Below, piece after piece: positions 1-14,300 of a stretch of 64,000 bases of DNA (its first letter is position 1; every line of letters starts with the position of its first letter). The position numbers and the translations under genes were made by a program. Below the pieces are notes generated by a model. It saw only the letters and a list, made by a program, of their open reading frames with translations, had not been told where the DNA came from and did not search any database. The stretch lies in the NCBI GenBank assembly GCA_964020085.1, contig OZ026600.1:26456738-26520737 (forward strand), given 5' to 3'. This DNA comes from Micromussa lordhowensis. Its lineage: Eukaryota > Cnidaria > Anthozoa > Scleractinia > Lobophylliidae.

Positions 1-3000
1 ATAATGATCACACCGCTCATAAAATCTGGCTGCTAGAGATAACCTCTCGCGTGCCGATATGACCCTTCTTATGGGATGGGACACAAATTTATTTTAATCC
101 ACGCAATCATCAAGAAGTCTAGCAGCACTAAAAGGTTATCGCGGTCCATCGTTCCCGCATGAAAAACACTTTTATTGGCTTCACTGAACGACATACCAGA
201 ACTATTTTAGTTTGAAATTCCAAGATTCAACGCTAGGAGCAATTTGCTGTCTTGAAAACTTAGCGAGAAATCTTGAACTAAAGTTTCAGGACACGTTAAA
301 ATAAGGAACGGCATCTTACCTTTATGTTTTGCAGCCACGACCAGAGCGAATGACCCCTAAAAAAAGTGAAATCACCAAGAATAATTAGTAAGAGATATAA
401 TATGCATCACACCTTCTCAGTTCTACTCGCGCGGAAGACTGAGAAAATCATGCCTGCATAGGCTTAAAGCACCGCAGCTTGATGACGAGGTTTTCGATAA
501 AGAACTTTAAAAGCTGTCACTTAAATTTACTTTACAACCAAATCTCGAGGCTTATTCCTGAAGAACTGTGGCACGTGCCTGAAAAGTTATCAATCAAGTA
601 ACAGGTCTTATATTTGCACCAATATGGAACTCTCTCTTTGCTTGCATAATGCGAGAGACCGGTTTTGAAGAACGTGAACAAGTTCAAGCGCTTTAGAGTC
701 GTGGTGAAAAAAAAGATACTCGAGAAAACTTGGTACTAACATGGCAGTCACGACACATGGAGCAAAATTTGTCATCGATATTACTTGATCTTTCACTTCG
801 CTTCGGGACTCCCTGAACACTTTACATTTTTACCATAACAGACAGTTTGAAAATAGCATAAAAATATTGGTTTTTGTGCTGTTGAGGAACATTTGAGAAC
901 CGCACGGTGACAATGTCAAACGAGGTTTTTTTTCACGCTCTCCTAAACAAAGCGGTTTCCCTGTTTTCTACGAAATGAGCTCTGAAGGATCGAAATTTTA
1001 GATCAAGTTTTAGATTTCCGGCAGCCTGTTGCGATCCACTTTTGTATCTGATACCCAAAACTGACGAGAGGTTACAGTTTCGGTTATTTTCTCAATTTAT
1101 AATGGTTTCATTTCCTCAGTCGCCAGTTCCTCGACTGCTAGACAACAAGTTTGTCATCCTTCCGTTTGACGGTCAAAACGGAATCGTACATCGCGTCAAT
1201 TTCCGCGATCTAATTTGATTCAAAGCTCGACAAAAACAGACATTTATGTTACATCTTGACAAGACCGGTGGTCCAGTTGTCTCTCTTGCATTTCATCGCC
1301 TTCACTCGTTTATCGCTCCGAGCCTTATGCTATCTGCGATAAAAACGCAAATCAACACGCCACATACGTTTTTTTTGGTTCGTGAACTGAGTGAGCGACA
1401 CCGTAACTATTTCATTTTCCAATAGAAACACCTTGTTTTTGTGCGTTCACTAAACTATTCACAAAAACATAATAGAAAACGTCTTAACGTGAGACACATG
1501 TTAAGTGATACTTAAGAGTCGCGCGAACTTCGAAACCAAAATTTCCCACACAAGATCGAAACCCTCTATCAGTCGACGGAACGGAAATCGGACTAACTAT
1601 ATTGTGTTGCATTAAATGGTTTCAAGCAGGAAAAGAAGTTGGAAAACTACTGACATCATTGATCAAAATCTCAAAATAGTGTCATTGCTCCAAATTTCGA
1701 TCCGGAAGGGTGCAGCTTTTTTTTAAAAGCAGTGCGACTAAATGATGTCTTTACATGTACTTCAACAGTGTCAAATACTGTAAAATCACTCGTTTTGTTC
1801 CGGAGGCCATTGGGACTGCTAAATTTAACACGGGTATAGTCTTACCGGCCATGACAAACTGTCGGGCCATGGGACCTGCAGCAGACTGTTGGACGGGATT
1901 ACAAACGGACTGTTTCCCAGTACGTCTGAGTTCTTTCGACCGAAGATACAGGAAGAGGTATCGGCCAGAGGGCTGACACAGACGCTGAAGAACGTGCTAC
2001 AGGGTGACGGGCAGCTCCCTTCTACTTCTTGGCCACTACAGCATGCCATCTGTCCGGTTCTTTGCCCAGGATTCGCATAGTCCAAGAATCGGACTTCAAA
2101 CATTCCTGTTGCCCGAGTCTGAAAATACGATTGAAGGAAATAAAATTAACGCGGGAAAAAAGACGCTGTCTATAGATTTCCCAAAGCTGACCGCGTCAGG
2201 CCATCAAAGAGGTCGATCAGTCCTTCTAGAAGACACTGAAAGAGATTTAGCACTAGCGTATTTTTTTCGCGAGTCTAACTCTAAGTTTATTAATTCTCTT
2301 CGCTAAATTTGAATAGTAAAACATATAATCCCAAGTCAAAGGTTAACAACGGGGCAATGCTTTCGCGTAAAATCAAGGTGAAAACACTAAAGAGGACTTT
2401 AGAACGAAGATTATCGCGCTAAGAATTTTTGTGTCTTCTTCAGTCTTTCTGCCGTGTTAACAAGTGTTGATTGAAGTACGCGAGTCGCCTTTTTAGAAAA
2501 CAAAAACAGCCTCAAAAAGAAAACAAAACAGAAAGCTTTTACACTAAAAGGAATTTTCTCCGAGGTAGCAAAATTAAGTCAATAACTCGAGACAATCACA
2601 GCAGTTAGGTGTGTTATAAACCACATAAACTGATAAAACATAGTAGTTACTATAACTATTCTGTGTTGAGCATGCCTTAAAAAACAATAACTTTTTACTA
2701 ATCTTGTATATTTGCTTGTCCGCCTGGGTGACGTCAGGTTTTATTTAAATAAAAATTTGTACTTCAAAAACAGGAAATTCCAAATACAAACGAAATATCC
2801 GCCAAATGGAAACAGTTCGCGACGATCGCGCGCGTCGAGCCTCCAACAGCGCGTGCTGCTGTTTTCCATTCTTTAGTGAAGTACGTTTTAAGAGAAATCA
2901 CTGCTTGAAGTTCTTTAAGGGTTTTGCGAGGGTTGCTCTAAACACGACCCAGGAGAAAAATAAAAGGGTCATAGAGTGCTTTTTAGTGGGTTGAAGTAGA

Positions 3001-6000
3001 TAAAAATCTTGCTGTCGATAAAAGGTGCGAAAAATGACTGAATAGGCTAATTTATGGTAAAGATATCTCAAGGTTGTAGATCTATTGATTTCTAATGCAT
3101 TGATCTATTCATTGAGACAATCCGAGCTTGACCGCGAAACTAAGAAGAGATACGATTAAAAAATTACACAAATATGCCAACAAAACCGCTATTAGCGTCA
3201 AGTCAAACGGAACGGGAAGGCCTGACAATGATATATAAAATGGTATATTACTCACGTGAGGCAGTGTCGCAGCCAAAAACAAAATCACAAGTACTCCAAG
3301 GTTTGGGCGCTGAATTCCTTTCAAAAATGCGGCCAGTGAATGCCGAATGAAGTATCTCAAATGCATGAGTTTCGTGCCCAACTCATTAAAGTGTAATCTT
3401 CACGGAGTGTGGTAAAACCCACTCGAGTCCTCGGTGTGATGGTCGTGCGTCGTTTCTCTCACGGCTCAGCCTGAAAGAGCATGCAGATAATGGCGATTAA
3501 ATTTTGGTTACGTAAATATGGGCTTCCTTAACGGACCAGTTGTCAATTGTCATCATCTGTTAAACTGGGAAGCGGAAGGCAATCTTTATGATCTCCACCA
3601 GCTCGGATCGTCAAGCTCGATTGAGAGTCGGATGCGTAACGTAACGCAAGGCGCGAGATGTTTTCACGGCTTTGCGCTAATACGGTGAGTTTTTCACGGC
3701 TGCTTGATTTGAAAGGTACACAAAGTGTTATCGCAGACAATCCCTGCGGGTTTGACGTATTGATTTCGAGAATAACAGCGAACTTTTTCGGGACTTCTTT
3801 CAAAGTGCTTCGCTCGCGCTTGAGACGGAGTTGGCAACTGAAGACAATGGTTTCATGAAATCAAGTCAAAGACCGATGGTTATTGCGTAGAAATTGAACT
3901 CCCGGGATCACAGATGGACCTCTTGCTGCAGCAATCGAGTGAAGGACGTGTATGGGCTTGTCCACGCAACAAAGCATACCAACGGAAAAATAACAAAAAT
4001 ATATCAACTACAACGCAATTTCTAACTCCTGAAAGCGAAAACCATTGAAATCTGACTGTTTCGTCGATATGTCGCGCTTATGTGTCCTCAAATGTTTCAA
4101 TTATCGCACCATCGCGGTAATATTATCGCTGATTTTTCGTTATTTCTACTAATACAGGAAACCTCACACTATGGACTGCGTTTGATAAAACGAAATTTCT
4201 ACGCTGATTTCACTCGGAAATGCCAAAAACCTAAAAATCGATTGAATTAAACTGGTCGTCCTTTCTGTACGCCACTGTTTCCTCTGCGGCGAGAACGAAT
4301 GCTTGAGATAACTCGAAATACCAGATAATAACACTGCAGGGCTCGTTTGCAAGACGCGCGCGTGAGAAAGAGCTGACCTGGCGTTACTCACCGATTTTCC
4401 TGCCGCGTAAAATCAGAGAATTTCTTCAAATTCAAAGCCAAAGTCTGGTAGCCACAACAGTAAAAACAGCCGAGCAAGTCCATGAGTCATTCATTGAGCT
4501 TAGTCCTGTACTGATTCAAATCTAGACCTGATAAGGTGGCAGCCCAGACTGTTGTCAAGTCACCGGTGATGCAACAGATACAGGTAGATACACAGCATAG
4601 CAGCGTAATCATGCGTACATATGGGTGGGGGGACTCCCCGTGAATTCTTTTGGGCACAATTCTCGTCACTGTTCATTTCTGGACGTGGTCTCTTAATAGC
4701 TGGGAATTTTTTTCCAATGAGGCAACGAAGCGCGACTACTTCACACGATCAGTTTGTTTACGTCCTTTGTTACCAACAGGAAACAAAACCTGATAAAGAA
4801 AGATTCCGAAAGAACCAGAGGGCACAAAAGCTGTCTTTTATTGTCGCTAATCTTGTTCTTTAGTTTCGTTTTCTAAACAATGTTTTTAGCCTAATACCAG
4901 GATTACAATGTCGCGTGAAACTCATCCGAAGTTTACACTCACTCACCTCGCTTCAAAACGTTACGTGCAAGGTCCCACTGACAAGCGGACAAATCACTTT
5001 GATTTCTAAGCAAGAAATCTGCGACAAGGCACACCACGGCCGACCCGAGGGCCGAGTGAGTGAGTTGCCTTGCTAATCTTTTGATTGTCACGGGTGATAA
5101 ATTGATGAGTGAGTTAAATCTGCAGCCACAAATGGATACTTAGCACGGCTGAACGGCGTCAATAACATACAGCTCGCCTTACAACAGCGCTTTACATTCC
5201 GTATGCAATAATCGCCTTGTAGTTGTACAATAAATAAAAACACGAATTAGCAGACGAGGCAGAAGGCAGTCAAGCAGATCTATGTACAGCTCAGCGAATA
5301 GTTTTCGTGTTATCCACCAGTCTATTCTGGGATCATTACCTAAGTGATCGCGTGGGATTCCATGTTAATTCTTTCTCCCATGCACTCGCTCAAGCGGGTC
5401 ACCGTCATGTGTTTTCTGTCTTGTAAGAGTTGAGCGACTGCGCGAGGACTTTGATCAATGTCTTGAGGTTTCCTACTAACACAGACCACCCGCGAGCTGT
5501 GGACAAATTTCGAACCAAACAGCGGTCCCTTTACGTGGACAGTCAAGCACACGCATCACAGAATAGACCGAACAAAACCGTGAACTACACAGAAGTGGAT
5601 TAAAAAAACTCTGGCAAACCAAGATAAGCAGCTGCAATCGATTGGTTGTTCTGTTATTAGAACAATACTAACATCCGTGACCTTTCGACTTGGGTTTTCC
5701 CAGTCTGATCCTACAGTTTCCTGCAGTAGGAACCAAAACCACAACAGCGAGCCTCTAAATCGCAAGATACGCTTCCAAAGCAAATATTTTCGCAATTCAA
5801 ATAATCTAGCGTAAGCGAGCAATTAGGAATCGCGAGTAATTAAAACAAACACAACACCAAGGTCTTCAGCCTGGTTCCGGTCGTTACCGCGTTCTAATTG
5901 GTGAACAGCGCGTCAGCAGTGTTAAGATTTTAAAAACAGGCCGTGACGTTTTTTAGACCACCCTGGAGGAGAGTGCACGCGCCAATAAATTGACCATCCT

Positions 6001-6409
6001 TGACAAGCCCGTGGTGTTAAGAGATATGCACAGCTCCGGAGGGGAAGTGATACGTGGTACGATCACTATGCATTGCGGTTGCGGAATTTTCAACATGGCG
6101 GCTTTCGTTCTTCATTCTTTCGTGCTCCGTTCATGTCGCGTCTTCAGAACGCCTGTAAAGAACACTAGCATTTTTGAACCAGCTATGTAGATGCTCTAAC
6201 ACTGCACCGCTCTTCTCAACAAAATAGACTGTAAAGTTGCAAATGTAAATATGTAAATTCGTTTTGTGGTTGAGGAGCAAAATTGTTTATTAATGATATG
6301 AATACAGAATGGTGTGATTTACCTTAGATTATTTTTGTTTGTTTTTTTTTTGTTTGTTGCCCCATTAAGATCATGTCGCGTTGCCGTAAATAAAAGTGGA
6401 TCAATGCTA
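1..6409. other. gene-poor stretch
   Basis: I see no exon of a recognisable family on either strand. All open frames are short, mostly begin at non-ATG codons, and have no convincing splice context. The only frame with any character is the hydrophobic one at 3109-3366, listed separately. A clean CRE-type TGACGTCA lies near 2730. This could be intergenic DNA or part of a long intron of a gene outside the window. Confidence 0.5.
3109..3366 (-). CDS. doubtful small hydrophobic ORF
   Basis: This is an 85-codon frame from the first ATG to a stop. It contains two hydrophobic segments that could span a membrane, one around VLVILFLAATL and one around LTLIAVLLAYLCNFLIV. I recognise no family. An in-frame stop lies shortly upstream and I found no strong splice sites that would make it an exon. 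Frames this long arise by chance in AT-rich DNA, and hydrophobic translations are expected from T-rich strands, so it is probably not a gene. Confidence 0.12.
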   Translation of the reverse strand: MHLRYFIRHSLAAFLKGIQRPNLGVLVILFLAATLPHVSNIPFYISLSGLPVPFDLTLIAVLLAYLCNFLIVSLLSFAVKLGLSQ

Positions 6410-6586
6410 TAGGGCGTTTTCGCATGACATCACGGCAGCCATATTGGTGTTCCAAAACAATGAAAAAGAGGCCATGTTGGTGTACCAAACCAGTCCTGTG
6501 GGAGTTGAACTCTTTCCTTATGTAAACACTTTCTTTTGTTTCGATAAATTTGCATGTGAGCTGGCCACGTGAGTGAAAACGCTCTA
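6410..6586. mobile_element. MITE with TAGGGCGTTTTC-type terminal inverted repeats
   Basis: The left end reads TAGGGCGTTTTCGC and the right end, reverse-complemented, reads TAGAGCGTTTTCAC, so the ends are imperfect inverted repeats about 177 bp apart. The interior has paired phrases such as CATATTGGTGT and CATGTTGGTGT. The organisation is that of a non-autonomous DNA transposon. The minus-strand open frames across it come from the repeat and are not host genes. Confidence 0.7.
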
Positions 6587-9500
6587 TTTTTGCCCGTGTA
6601 TGAATAAATAAACGATTTCTCTGGGGAAAAATGAGCAATTAACACACGTGTACGAAACTAAGTAGTCCTATTTCCTGCAGCTATGGTTTAATAGCCCACT
6701 ATTAGCAATTACTCAATTCATTTATTTTGCTTTGTTTGCTTAACAAAGACAAATTTGAATTTCGGCCAGTTTTGACAAAGAGTTTTTTTTTCGTAAACCT
6801 AAAATCCTACAGAAAAAATACTGCTAGTTCTACACACGAAATGCTGATTAAACAGAACAGCGAAAAGCTTTAATCCTGTCTGAAACCGGATTACAGGTAT
6901 CTATAGGCCGACCTGTCCGACTGCTTGTAAGGGAAAATCAGAATATAAAAGAGGCTAGTCTAACGTTCCAATTTAAAGGCGCAATTTTTTCCTATACTGT
7001 AAGAATACTGAGAGGAAACTGAACAGCTCCGCCCTGCTCCACCCCCCTAAATCAACACGTACCAACCCCCTCGGAACACTGAGACAGAAAAAGATAGAAG
7101 TGTTTGTAAACAGTTGACCGAGCTTTCTAATGAAACACCTATCGATGCAATAATCTTAAGTATACTCAGAATTTTACTTAAACTATCCCAATTACGATTG
7201 ACGGACGTTTTCCGAGAGGAAAGTGTATTTATAAACGATGATAATGTATTTTGATAGCCCCTAATGGAATCTAGCCTACGCCCCCTAAATTCTTCATAAA
7301 ACTGCCGCGGTTGCAAAAGAAACTCCCTTTCCTTCGTGGATAATCGAGTTGAATTTTGGCGAGGTCTTTGCTGTAGGTCTTTATTGAACGTTTCTGAGTT
7401 TCGATGCTTGTTAGAAAGCCGAAAAACATGAAATAAATGCTACGTTACATACCTCAAATCCTCCTTTGTAATTTAGTTGCTGTATAATGTTAGTCGCGTG
7501 TAAGGATTCATATGTGTTTTTAAAAATAACACAATTAGCAGCCGACATCGCTTTCGCTCGTTTTCAACTCATTGAAACCGGAAAAAACTAAAAACAGTGA
7601 GGTATTAGAATTCTAAACAGAAATTTGACCACCAAACTGCTTGTCTTGAATCGACACCATGTGGTATGCAAGAACGTACTTACTACTTCTCATAACACTG
7701 GTTCGGCTTATAAAAACATCAATGGATAGCTCTAGAAAACCAACTCGCCCCAGACCGCACACAAGTTATGTTTATGATACCGAACTCAATTTGGTTTCCC
7801 TTCGCATCCAATTATGGTTCAGAATATACCAAGATTACTCGAGGTTTTGATCGTTATCTCGACAGATATCAGCCAAAAAAATGCTGGGCTGGAATTAATG
7901 ACCATTAATTTTGACAAAAGACAGGCTTTCCGGTCTCGCTAAGCGCCCACGAACCCATTCCAGAAAAACTTTCTACATTAGTAAACTGCACTAACATGGT
8001 GGTCCGCCTGCTGCGGGAAAGCTTAGAGATGGCGAGCTTAACTTTAAACACATTAGCTACTTCGTTTAGCGGGGCTACACAATTACTACAGAAATTCGAT
8101 CAGATCTGACAACGATGGGCGCAGGATGTTTTTTGATCAAAAAAAGTGCCGAATTTATTTCTAGTCTATTGTAGTCTCACGTGATCATGTCACATCCCAA
8201 CATTGTGGTGTCAATTGCATCAGTTTACAAGCTGACCAAGTGACCTCGATTAGTTATCAGTCACTAAATGATACTTCAAGTTTCATGTAATGTTTTCAAA
8301 TTGGCAATTCAGGAAACAAATCTTTACGAAAGAATTTCCAGTTAGCGCTGGCGCACTACCCCTTTTCGCGCAAAATCTCCCCATCCACAGGGGTTTGGCC
8401 TAGCGCTGCGGTTTTTACACCTGACCAGCCTCTGGATTTCCTCAGCCACTTAAAGGCTAGAATGAAGATGATCATACCGACCTGGAAAACTGAACACCTT
8501 GAGTCAAACCAGAAATTGTTTCAACCAAAAATAGACGAGCTTTTGGAGACCGTGTGGAGAGATTGTGAGATCACACCGCAGCAACTCAGCCGGGAATTCA
8601 GGGACACAGCAGATGTTTTCTATTTCCAAAGCTCTGCTCCTTGTCAAGTTGATAATACTAATGAGGAAGTTAGTAATGAATTGCCAAGTCGTTATTCGAC
8701 GGTGGCGTCAGTTTGCAGATATGAAAATTCAGTTTGAAACGACACAAATGGTCGAGACGTTTTCTTGAACAAATATTGGCTAGCGCCGGCAAGACTTCCC
8801 GTGTTTACAGCGCTCCCGCCAAACAAGCTTGCATTAATTTTTAAACAAACTCTTTGATCTGTAATGTATCTTATAATCTTTATAGAAATAGACTTTGTTT
8901 GTGAAGACCACACGCTCCGAAATACAACAACATCCCCGGGAAACATCCGCCATAATTAGAAACCTTGAGTCGCTGCCCAGAGCCGCCCGATTTCAGTAGC
9001 GAAAAAATTAGTTACTCAAGAGAAACGTTCATTCTGAACTGTGAACTGGATTGAACTGTGAACCGGAATATATTTTGAAGCCTCGGGCTATACAGCGGTA
9101 TTCTTGTCTTATGGAAACGATGAAGAATAATAATATTTATGTTTGCGAATAACAAGCTGCTGTTGTCGAGAACGTTTCAGTGAGGTAAAACTCTTTCCCT
9201 GACGTTTTCTTTCCATGAATGGATCTCGATAAAACTTCCGCATTTACTGTTGACGGCTACAAACGTACAATGTAAGCCTTATTCAAAGATGTCTACAATC
9301 TGCTATGACCCACATCTGATAATAGATTTAGCATACATTCAAACTCACAACACAAGGATCGCCAAGACTGGGCGCCTAATTAACGAACGAAATTACACAA
9401 AAGACCACTAGCTTAGTGATTACCTTTTCGGAGATTTCCAACTCTAGCATTCCCTCAAGGCTTTGTCAAAGCAGAGCAATAACAACATGAAGTTTGAAAT

Positions 9501-10253
9501 TGAAACCTAATTCGTTTGTCGTCCGCTGACTGGAGGGCTGTCTGCTGTGTCCAGCTTCGTACAAACTCCCGCCACACACTGTGCAGCCGCGTGTTTTCCC
9601 GCCATAAACCCGACGCGGCTACACAGTTGTGTAGCGCACATCCCCATATCATCACGAAACAAATTTCGCAGGTACGTATTTTTTTTTCTCTCGAGCATTT
9701 TATAACCTGTTCAGTGAAAACAGCTTTTGCAGATATCTGTAATTACTCCAAGATGAATGAGCTTGTTGGTCTGTTTTTGTGGATACACTGTGGACATTTA
9801 TTACAGGTAATTACATTAATTTTTATCACTTTCTCCGGAAACTAACCAGTTGTAAATTACCTTAGAAATGTTTTAGAAACTTCCTTCCTTCCCCTGTTAG
9901 TGACCATTGACTACATTATCTGACATATATATCGTATAAACATTTCTCCTCGCGAATGCATAAAGGACACGAATTTTAACCTCAAAATTCCCGAGTATAA
10001 AAACAAAGTATCCATAACAACAAACCATATTTGAGAATTATGCAAGACCTTGACAACCTTGATAACCGAAGTTTTATCTTAGCCAGTTCTGAGCATGGTA
10101 GACTAATGAACGAAGTATTGTAAAAAAAAACAAACACCACCATTAAGCAGTTGGTGAATAGTTCAGAAACAGAAAAAGAAACCGAACTGTAGACAGCACT
10201 CATTGAATCAGGTCATCCGGGTCATTCCTAAAACTACCTCTTTAGTACATAAG
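6587..10253. other. gene-poor stretch
   Basis: No recognisable exon, RNA gene or well-bounded repeat was found. The plus-strand frame near 8462-8737 begins with ATG but has no family resemblance I can name and no supporting splice signals. Confidence 0.45.
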
Positions 10254-10925
10254 AAGCTTAAGCAATGACGACGGCAACGCCTTGTATAGAATGAATTTAT
10301 ATTCTACTGAAGAATACCGCTACCGTAAAATTTTACCTTACAAACCTTACATGGGCCAAATGACATCATGGACTACTTCGAACTACTGGCAGCTTAGTTG
10401 AACAGTCACGGAAAGCGTTCAAGTCGCCTGACATCAGAAATACAAAAAGTCAGCCATCGTGGTTTACGTCCTTGTTACGAGAGGATTTACTGTTTGTCAG
10501 TCATGCTACGTTTAACCATATTTTAAGATTTGGAAACCTTTTCTTAAAGCCAAGAGAAGTATTTTACCTTACGATGTAGTCACAGTTTCTTGCTCTTACT
10601 CAGAATTTACTCAAATCGAACTTTGTACTTCACGAATTTCACTGGATCTGCCCTTTATATGTAATTTCCTTCGTTAGATATTCATTCTAGATTGAACCTT
10701 GTACCTTTGTACAGAAGTTGGTCTTTTTGCATGGTTGTTTTGAAGAGGACGGCTAAGGACGCTTAGAAGTGTTCCAAGATTTATAACTCATGTGCCGGCA
10801 TTCTGGGACGCCCAGATCCTCGAACGCAGTGTTACAAACTACCACAAGAGACTTTTCTTGGAGTCGTGGCACTCAGCTTTGGACAGCAGCGCCATCAACG
10901 CAAGGAAATCGCTCCCTCGCGGTTA
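10254..10925. mobile_element. degenerate copy of a GATGACGACGGCGACG-end MITE
   Basis: The left end carries CTTAAGCAATGACGACGGC, the same terminal phrase as the better copies at 32722 and 34180. An inner block near 10745 (GAGGACGGCTAAGGACGC, then ATTTATAACTCATGTGC) matches the inner block of the 32722 copy. The distance between the blocks is larger than in that copy, so this one has been expanded or interrupted. The right boundary is approximate. Confidence 0.35.
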
Positions 10926-11269
10926 CCTACCGTTGTTTTTGTAAAGATAAATGGAATGAAACGACAGCAGACAGCCTTGTGACGCGAGCAGTAATGAACT
11001 TTCACATCGCAACTCAGATGAAGGTGGACAGAAGCCAACGAAAATTCAGTACAGAAAAACAACTCTCGTTGCCGGCGTTTCCATGCATTTTAGGTACCGC
11101 AACGAATTTTTTTGATCCCACTGATTTTGCAGCAAAGCTTGATAAGAGTGTCAAAAACATGACCAAAAACAAAACATAGAACGCACGAGACGCTTTCGAT
11201 ATTGCTCGGAACTTGACCATATACAAGATGCATGTCACGTACTTTAAGAACCGGCAAGTACATGAGCGA

Positions 11270-11355
11270 GCTCATGATTGTAGCTCAATGGTTTGAGAAT
11301 TTAGACCACCGACTGGTGTATAACACTGAGGTACGTCACGGGTTTGACCCTCGTT
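11270..11355 (+). repeat. tRNA-derived SINE-like sequence
   Basis: The phrase TAGCTCAATGGTTTGAG resembles a tRNA D-arm and Pol III A box. About 50 bp later GGGTTTGACCCTCG resembles a T-arm and B box. The spacing fits a tRNA head, but the acceptor and anticodon stems do not close well, so it is a decayed SINE head or tRNA pseudogene and not a working tRNA. Confidence 0.4.
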
Positions 11356-14300
11356 GGGGACATAAAATTGTTAATTCCTTGTCTCAAGCTCGTAAAATCT
11401 AAATCAGCGTCTTTCTTTCAAACAGTTTTTGCTGAACAGACTGTAAAATTTACCGGCCATGTTTCCTGGATCTACTACATGTACTATAAACAAGGAACCT
11501 TGCTGAAAGCAACTGAACCCGACCATGTACGGTATATTGTGTCAACGCACTCGTGCAGCTTTGTTCTTGTTTGACAGCAAAACATGAAAGCACGTGAATG
11601 ATAACGTTTGCACGGCGAATATTGAATACTAAGAAACGTAACCAGTAGGCGAGAATCACAAAACACATTAGTAAGAAAGTAGGTTAGACAAAGAAAAATA
11701 TCCTACAAAGTCTGAACAACGGCAGCAGACTAAAACCTTACTCTTAATGTAAAGTAATTTTCGTACAAATGAACTCATGGTATTTAGGCGGGGCTAGCCG
11801 GGGCATAATGAGGGCCAGTCACTGTTCCACCCATCTTGGTAGGTATTTTCTCACCTGCAGGGATCACTAGGAAATAACCGTCATATTTTTGTCGTTTCAG
11901 TAATCAATAATTATAGGAGGAAAAAATCGAATATTAGAGCTAATATAATGAGAATCCAGTTTGTCATTTTGTGGGTTCTTTTTGGAAGCCACCCCTTTGT
12001 TAATACATGCAAATTTCCTAAATTACTACCAATGCTTACCAACGAGATTGGCCCCTTATTTACAAAGGCATTTCTCTTGTGTAAATAAACACATTGAAAA
12101 GTGCTTTTCATGACAAAGGATCAAACATTTAGCAAGTTCGCGTTGATTATGAATGAGGCAAATCGAAAAGAACTAATCACAGTTCTCTGAAGTAAGTACC
12201 TACAAGATAAACATCTTTGTGGGTTGCTTGTTGATGAAGGATAAAAAAACGCTTAAAGAAACAGGGAAAAAACACTTAAAACTAAGTACTACAGTGACTG
12301 TATTCCCATGTTCATCTATTTGTAACTGCTTACTGTAACTGCTTACTGGAAAAAAAAAACTGGAGAAAAGATAGCAAGGCAAACAAAGTATAAGATCCAG
12401 TTTAACCGACGTCTGTTGTTATAGTCAATCGGGATTTTTTTTAGCTTCCCGAAAAGAAAACCGTGACCAAAATCATCCGCCAGTCTATCTGCTTGCGAAT
12501 TGTTATTCATTTTGATCCGAAAAGAAATATCAAAACTTTTTTTTGCTCTCACTTCAACGTTTTCAAGGTGTTTGATGAAACGAAGTGTGTCAACAAATTA
12601 AAATCGGTGGCGTTTTCTCAATAATAATAGCACCGAGGCCGAGTATGTTTAACTGCAATATTGTGTTTAAATAAACACTTTACTAAGCTTGGAACGTAAA
12701 TATTCAGAATTGAAACGAATTTAGACGCGCAACGACCGTGATACATTTTATCTATGACTATTGGATGCAATCAATTTTCATTATATAGGATAATATATTT
12801 ACTGTAGTAGTTTTATCATAGCAATACAAACCTGGAATAACGATGATTCAATGTTAACCATAAAGTAACTATTTTATCACCGAAATGAATCGAGAGCACT
12901 CAAGACTCGAATCACTAACTTTCACGCGAAAGTTTTTTTTTTTCAGGTTTCAAAGCTCTTTCACAAGAGTAATTAAAGCTCAATGTCTTCATTCTAGTTT
13001 TAAAGCACAATAGAATGTTATATTCTTTTCTGGCGTCTTCAATAAAAAAAAAACTACTTATTTACCTCATTTCCAGTGATATTTCGACTGGGACAAGCAT
13101 CCTCGTCTAGCAAGACAATTAATTCTTCGACGTCTACTATGATTAATTTACAAAATCGCTGCAAAATTATACAGTTAATTTAAATGGTGGGGACATATAT
13201 TCTCAGGCGTTTTCAGCGGTTCCGCTCTCCGTTACCTAGGAGCTTGCATGCTATTAGCCATTTAATATTTCTCGTAGGTGTGCACTTGTAATATCTTGTA
13301 ATGGCAAACAGCAAGGACAAATTCGACTGAAGTTCCATAGCTAGTGTGTTTACGCACGAAAAGCTAATTTCGTGTCGCGACAAAATTGAGAACGGCAGGG
13401 GGGCCATGCCGAGTGCCTTAAAAACCTTACACTCACAAACAATCTCATAGTTTACGAAATACATCAGTGATATAAATACTTTGGATTCAAATGATACTTC
13501 TGTTGCTCTCGATTTCTATTAGAAATTTCACGTGCGCGAGACCTATTCATCGCCAATGACACGGCAAATCGGCAAGGCCCGCGGCCAGTGTTTTTCCATT
13601 GCGTCAGTAGTTCTTGTTTCTCCCATTTGCTTTTATTTTTTCACCGAATCATAGTTGTGACAGCAAAAATCTAATTTGTTCCCACAAACGGTTTTTGTAA
13701 ACGTTTTCTGACTGAACTTGAGGTGTTTTTCCTTTTTGAATTCAGCTTCAAGGGTGGGAGGTCTCCGCTTGACTTATTTCAAGTTGTTCGCGGCACCTGC
13801 TTGGCGAGAGTTCGATCCTTACCATGAGCGTGCGCTCCCCTCGCGGTTGCTATTATAAACCTAGCAGGTTGTATTGGCGTCTTCGAGGGGTTTATTGATA
13901 CATTTTCTACACAAAACCTTCCCGCATATCCTAGACATACGTTTTCGTCAGGCACAAGTGGGCGTACACGTCACATCATGGATATTGCAGAATCGACCAT
14001 CTTTATTGCAAATAACAAACGTAATTGGCGAGCAAAATTGCGAACCGCCATCAAAGAACGGCTACACGTTATGAAGAAAAACGAAAAAAGCTTGTTTAAA
14101 TGGCTTAAAGGAAGACTGTCTATCACAGCCCTTAAATTCGCTAGAACAAATAATTGCGAAACTTTACTAAGTGCCACTAACGCTATAAATATTACAGAAT
14201 ATATTACATCTTTGTCTTCGCGCAGATTTGAGATCATAAGGCCGATCGAGTTCCCTTTCTTTTGTCTACGAAGTAAGCGTTGAACTTACTTGAACATTTC

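Noticed and set aside
6324..6645. Two overlapping minus-strand frames of 71-104 codons
   Set aside because: They lie across the MITE at 6410-6586 and are a by-product of that repeat.
8462..8737. ATG-initiated 91-codon frame resembling a small acidic protein
   Set aside because: No known domain, overlapped by other frames, and no neighbouring exon could be linked to it.
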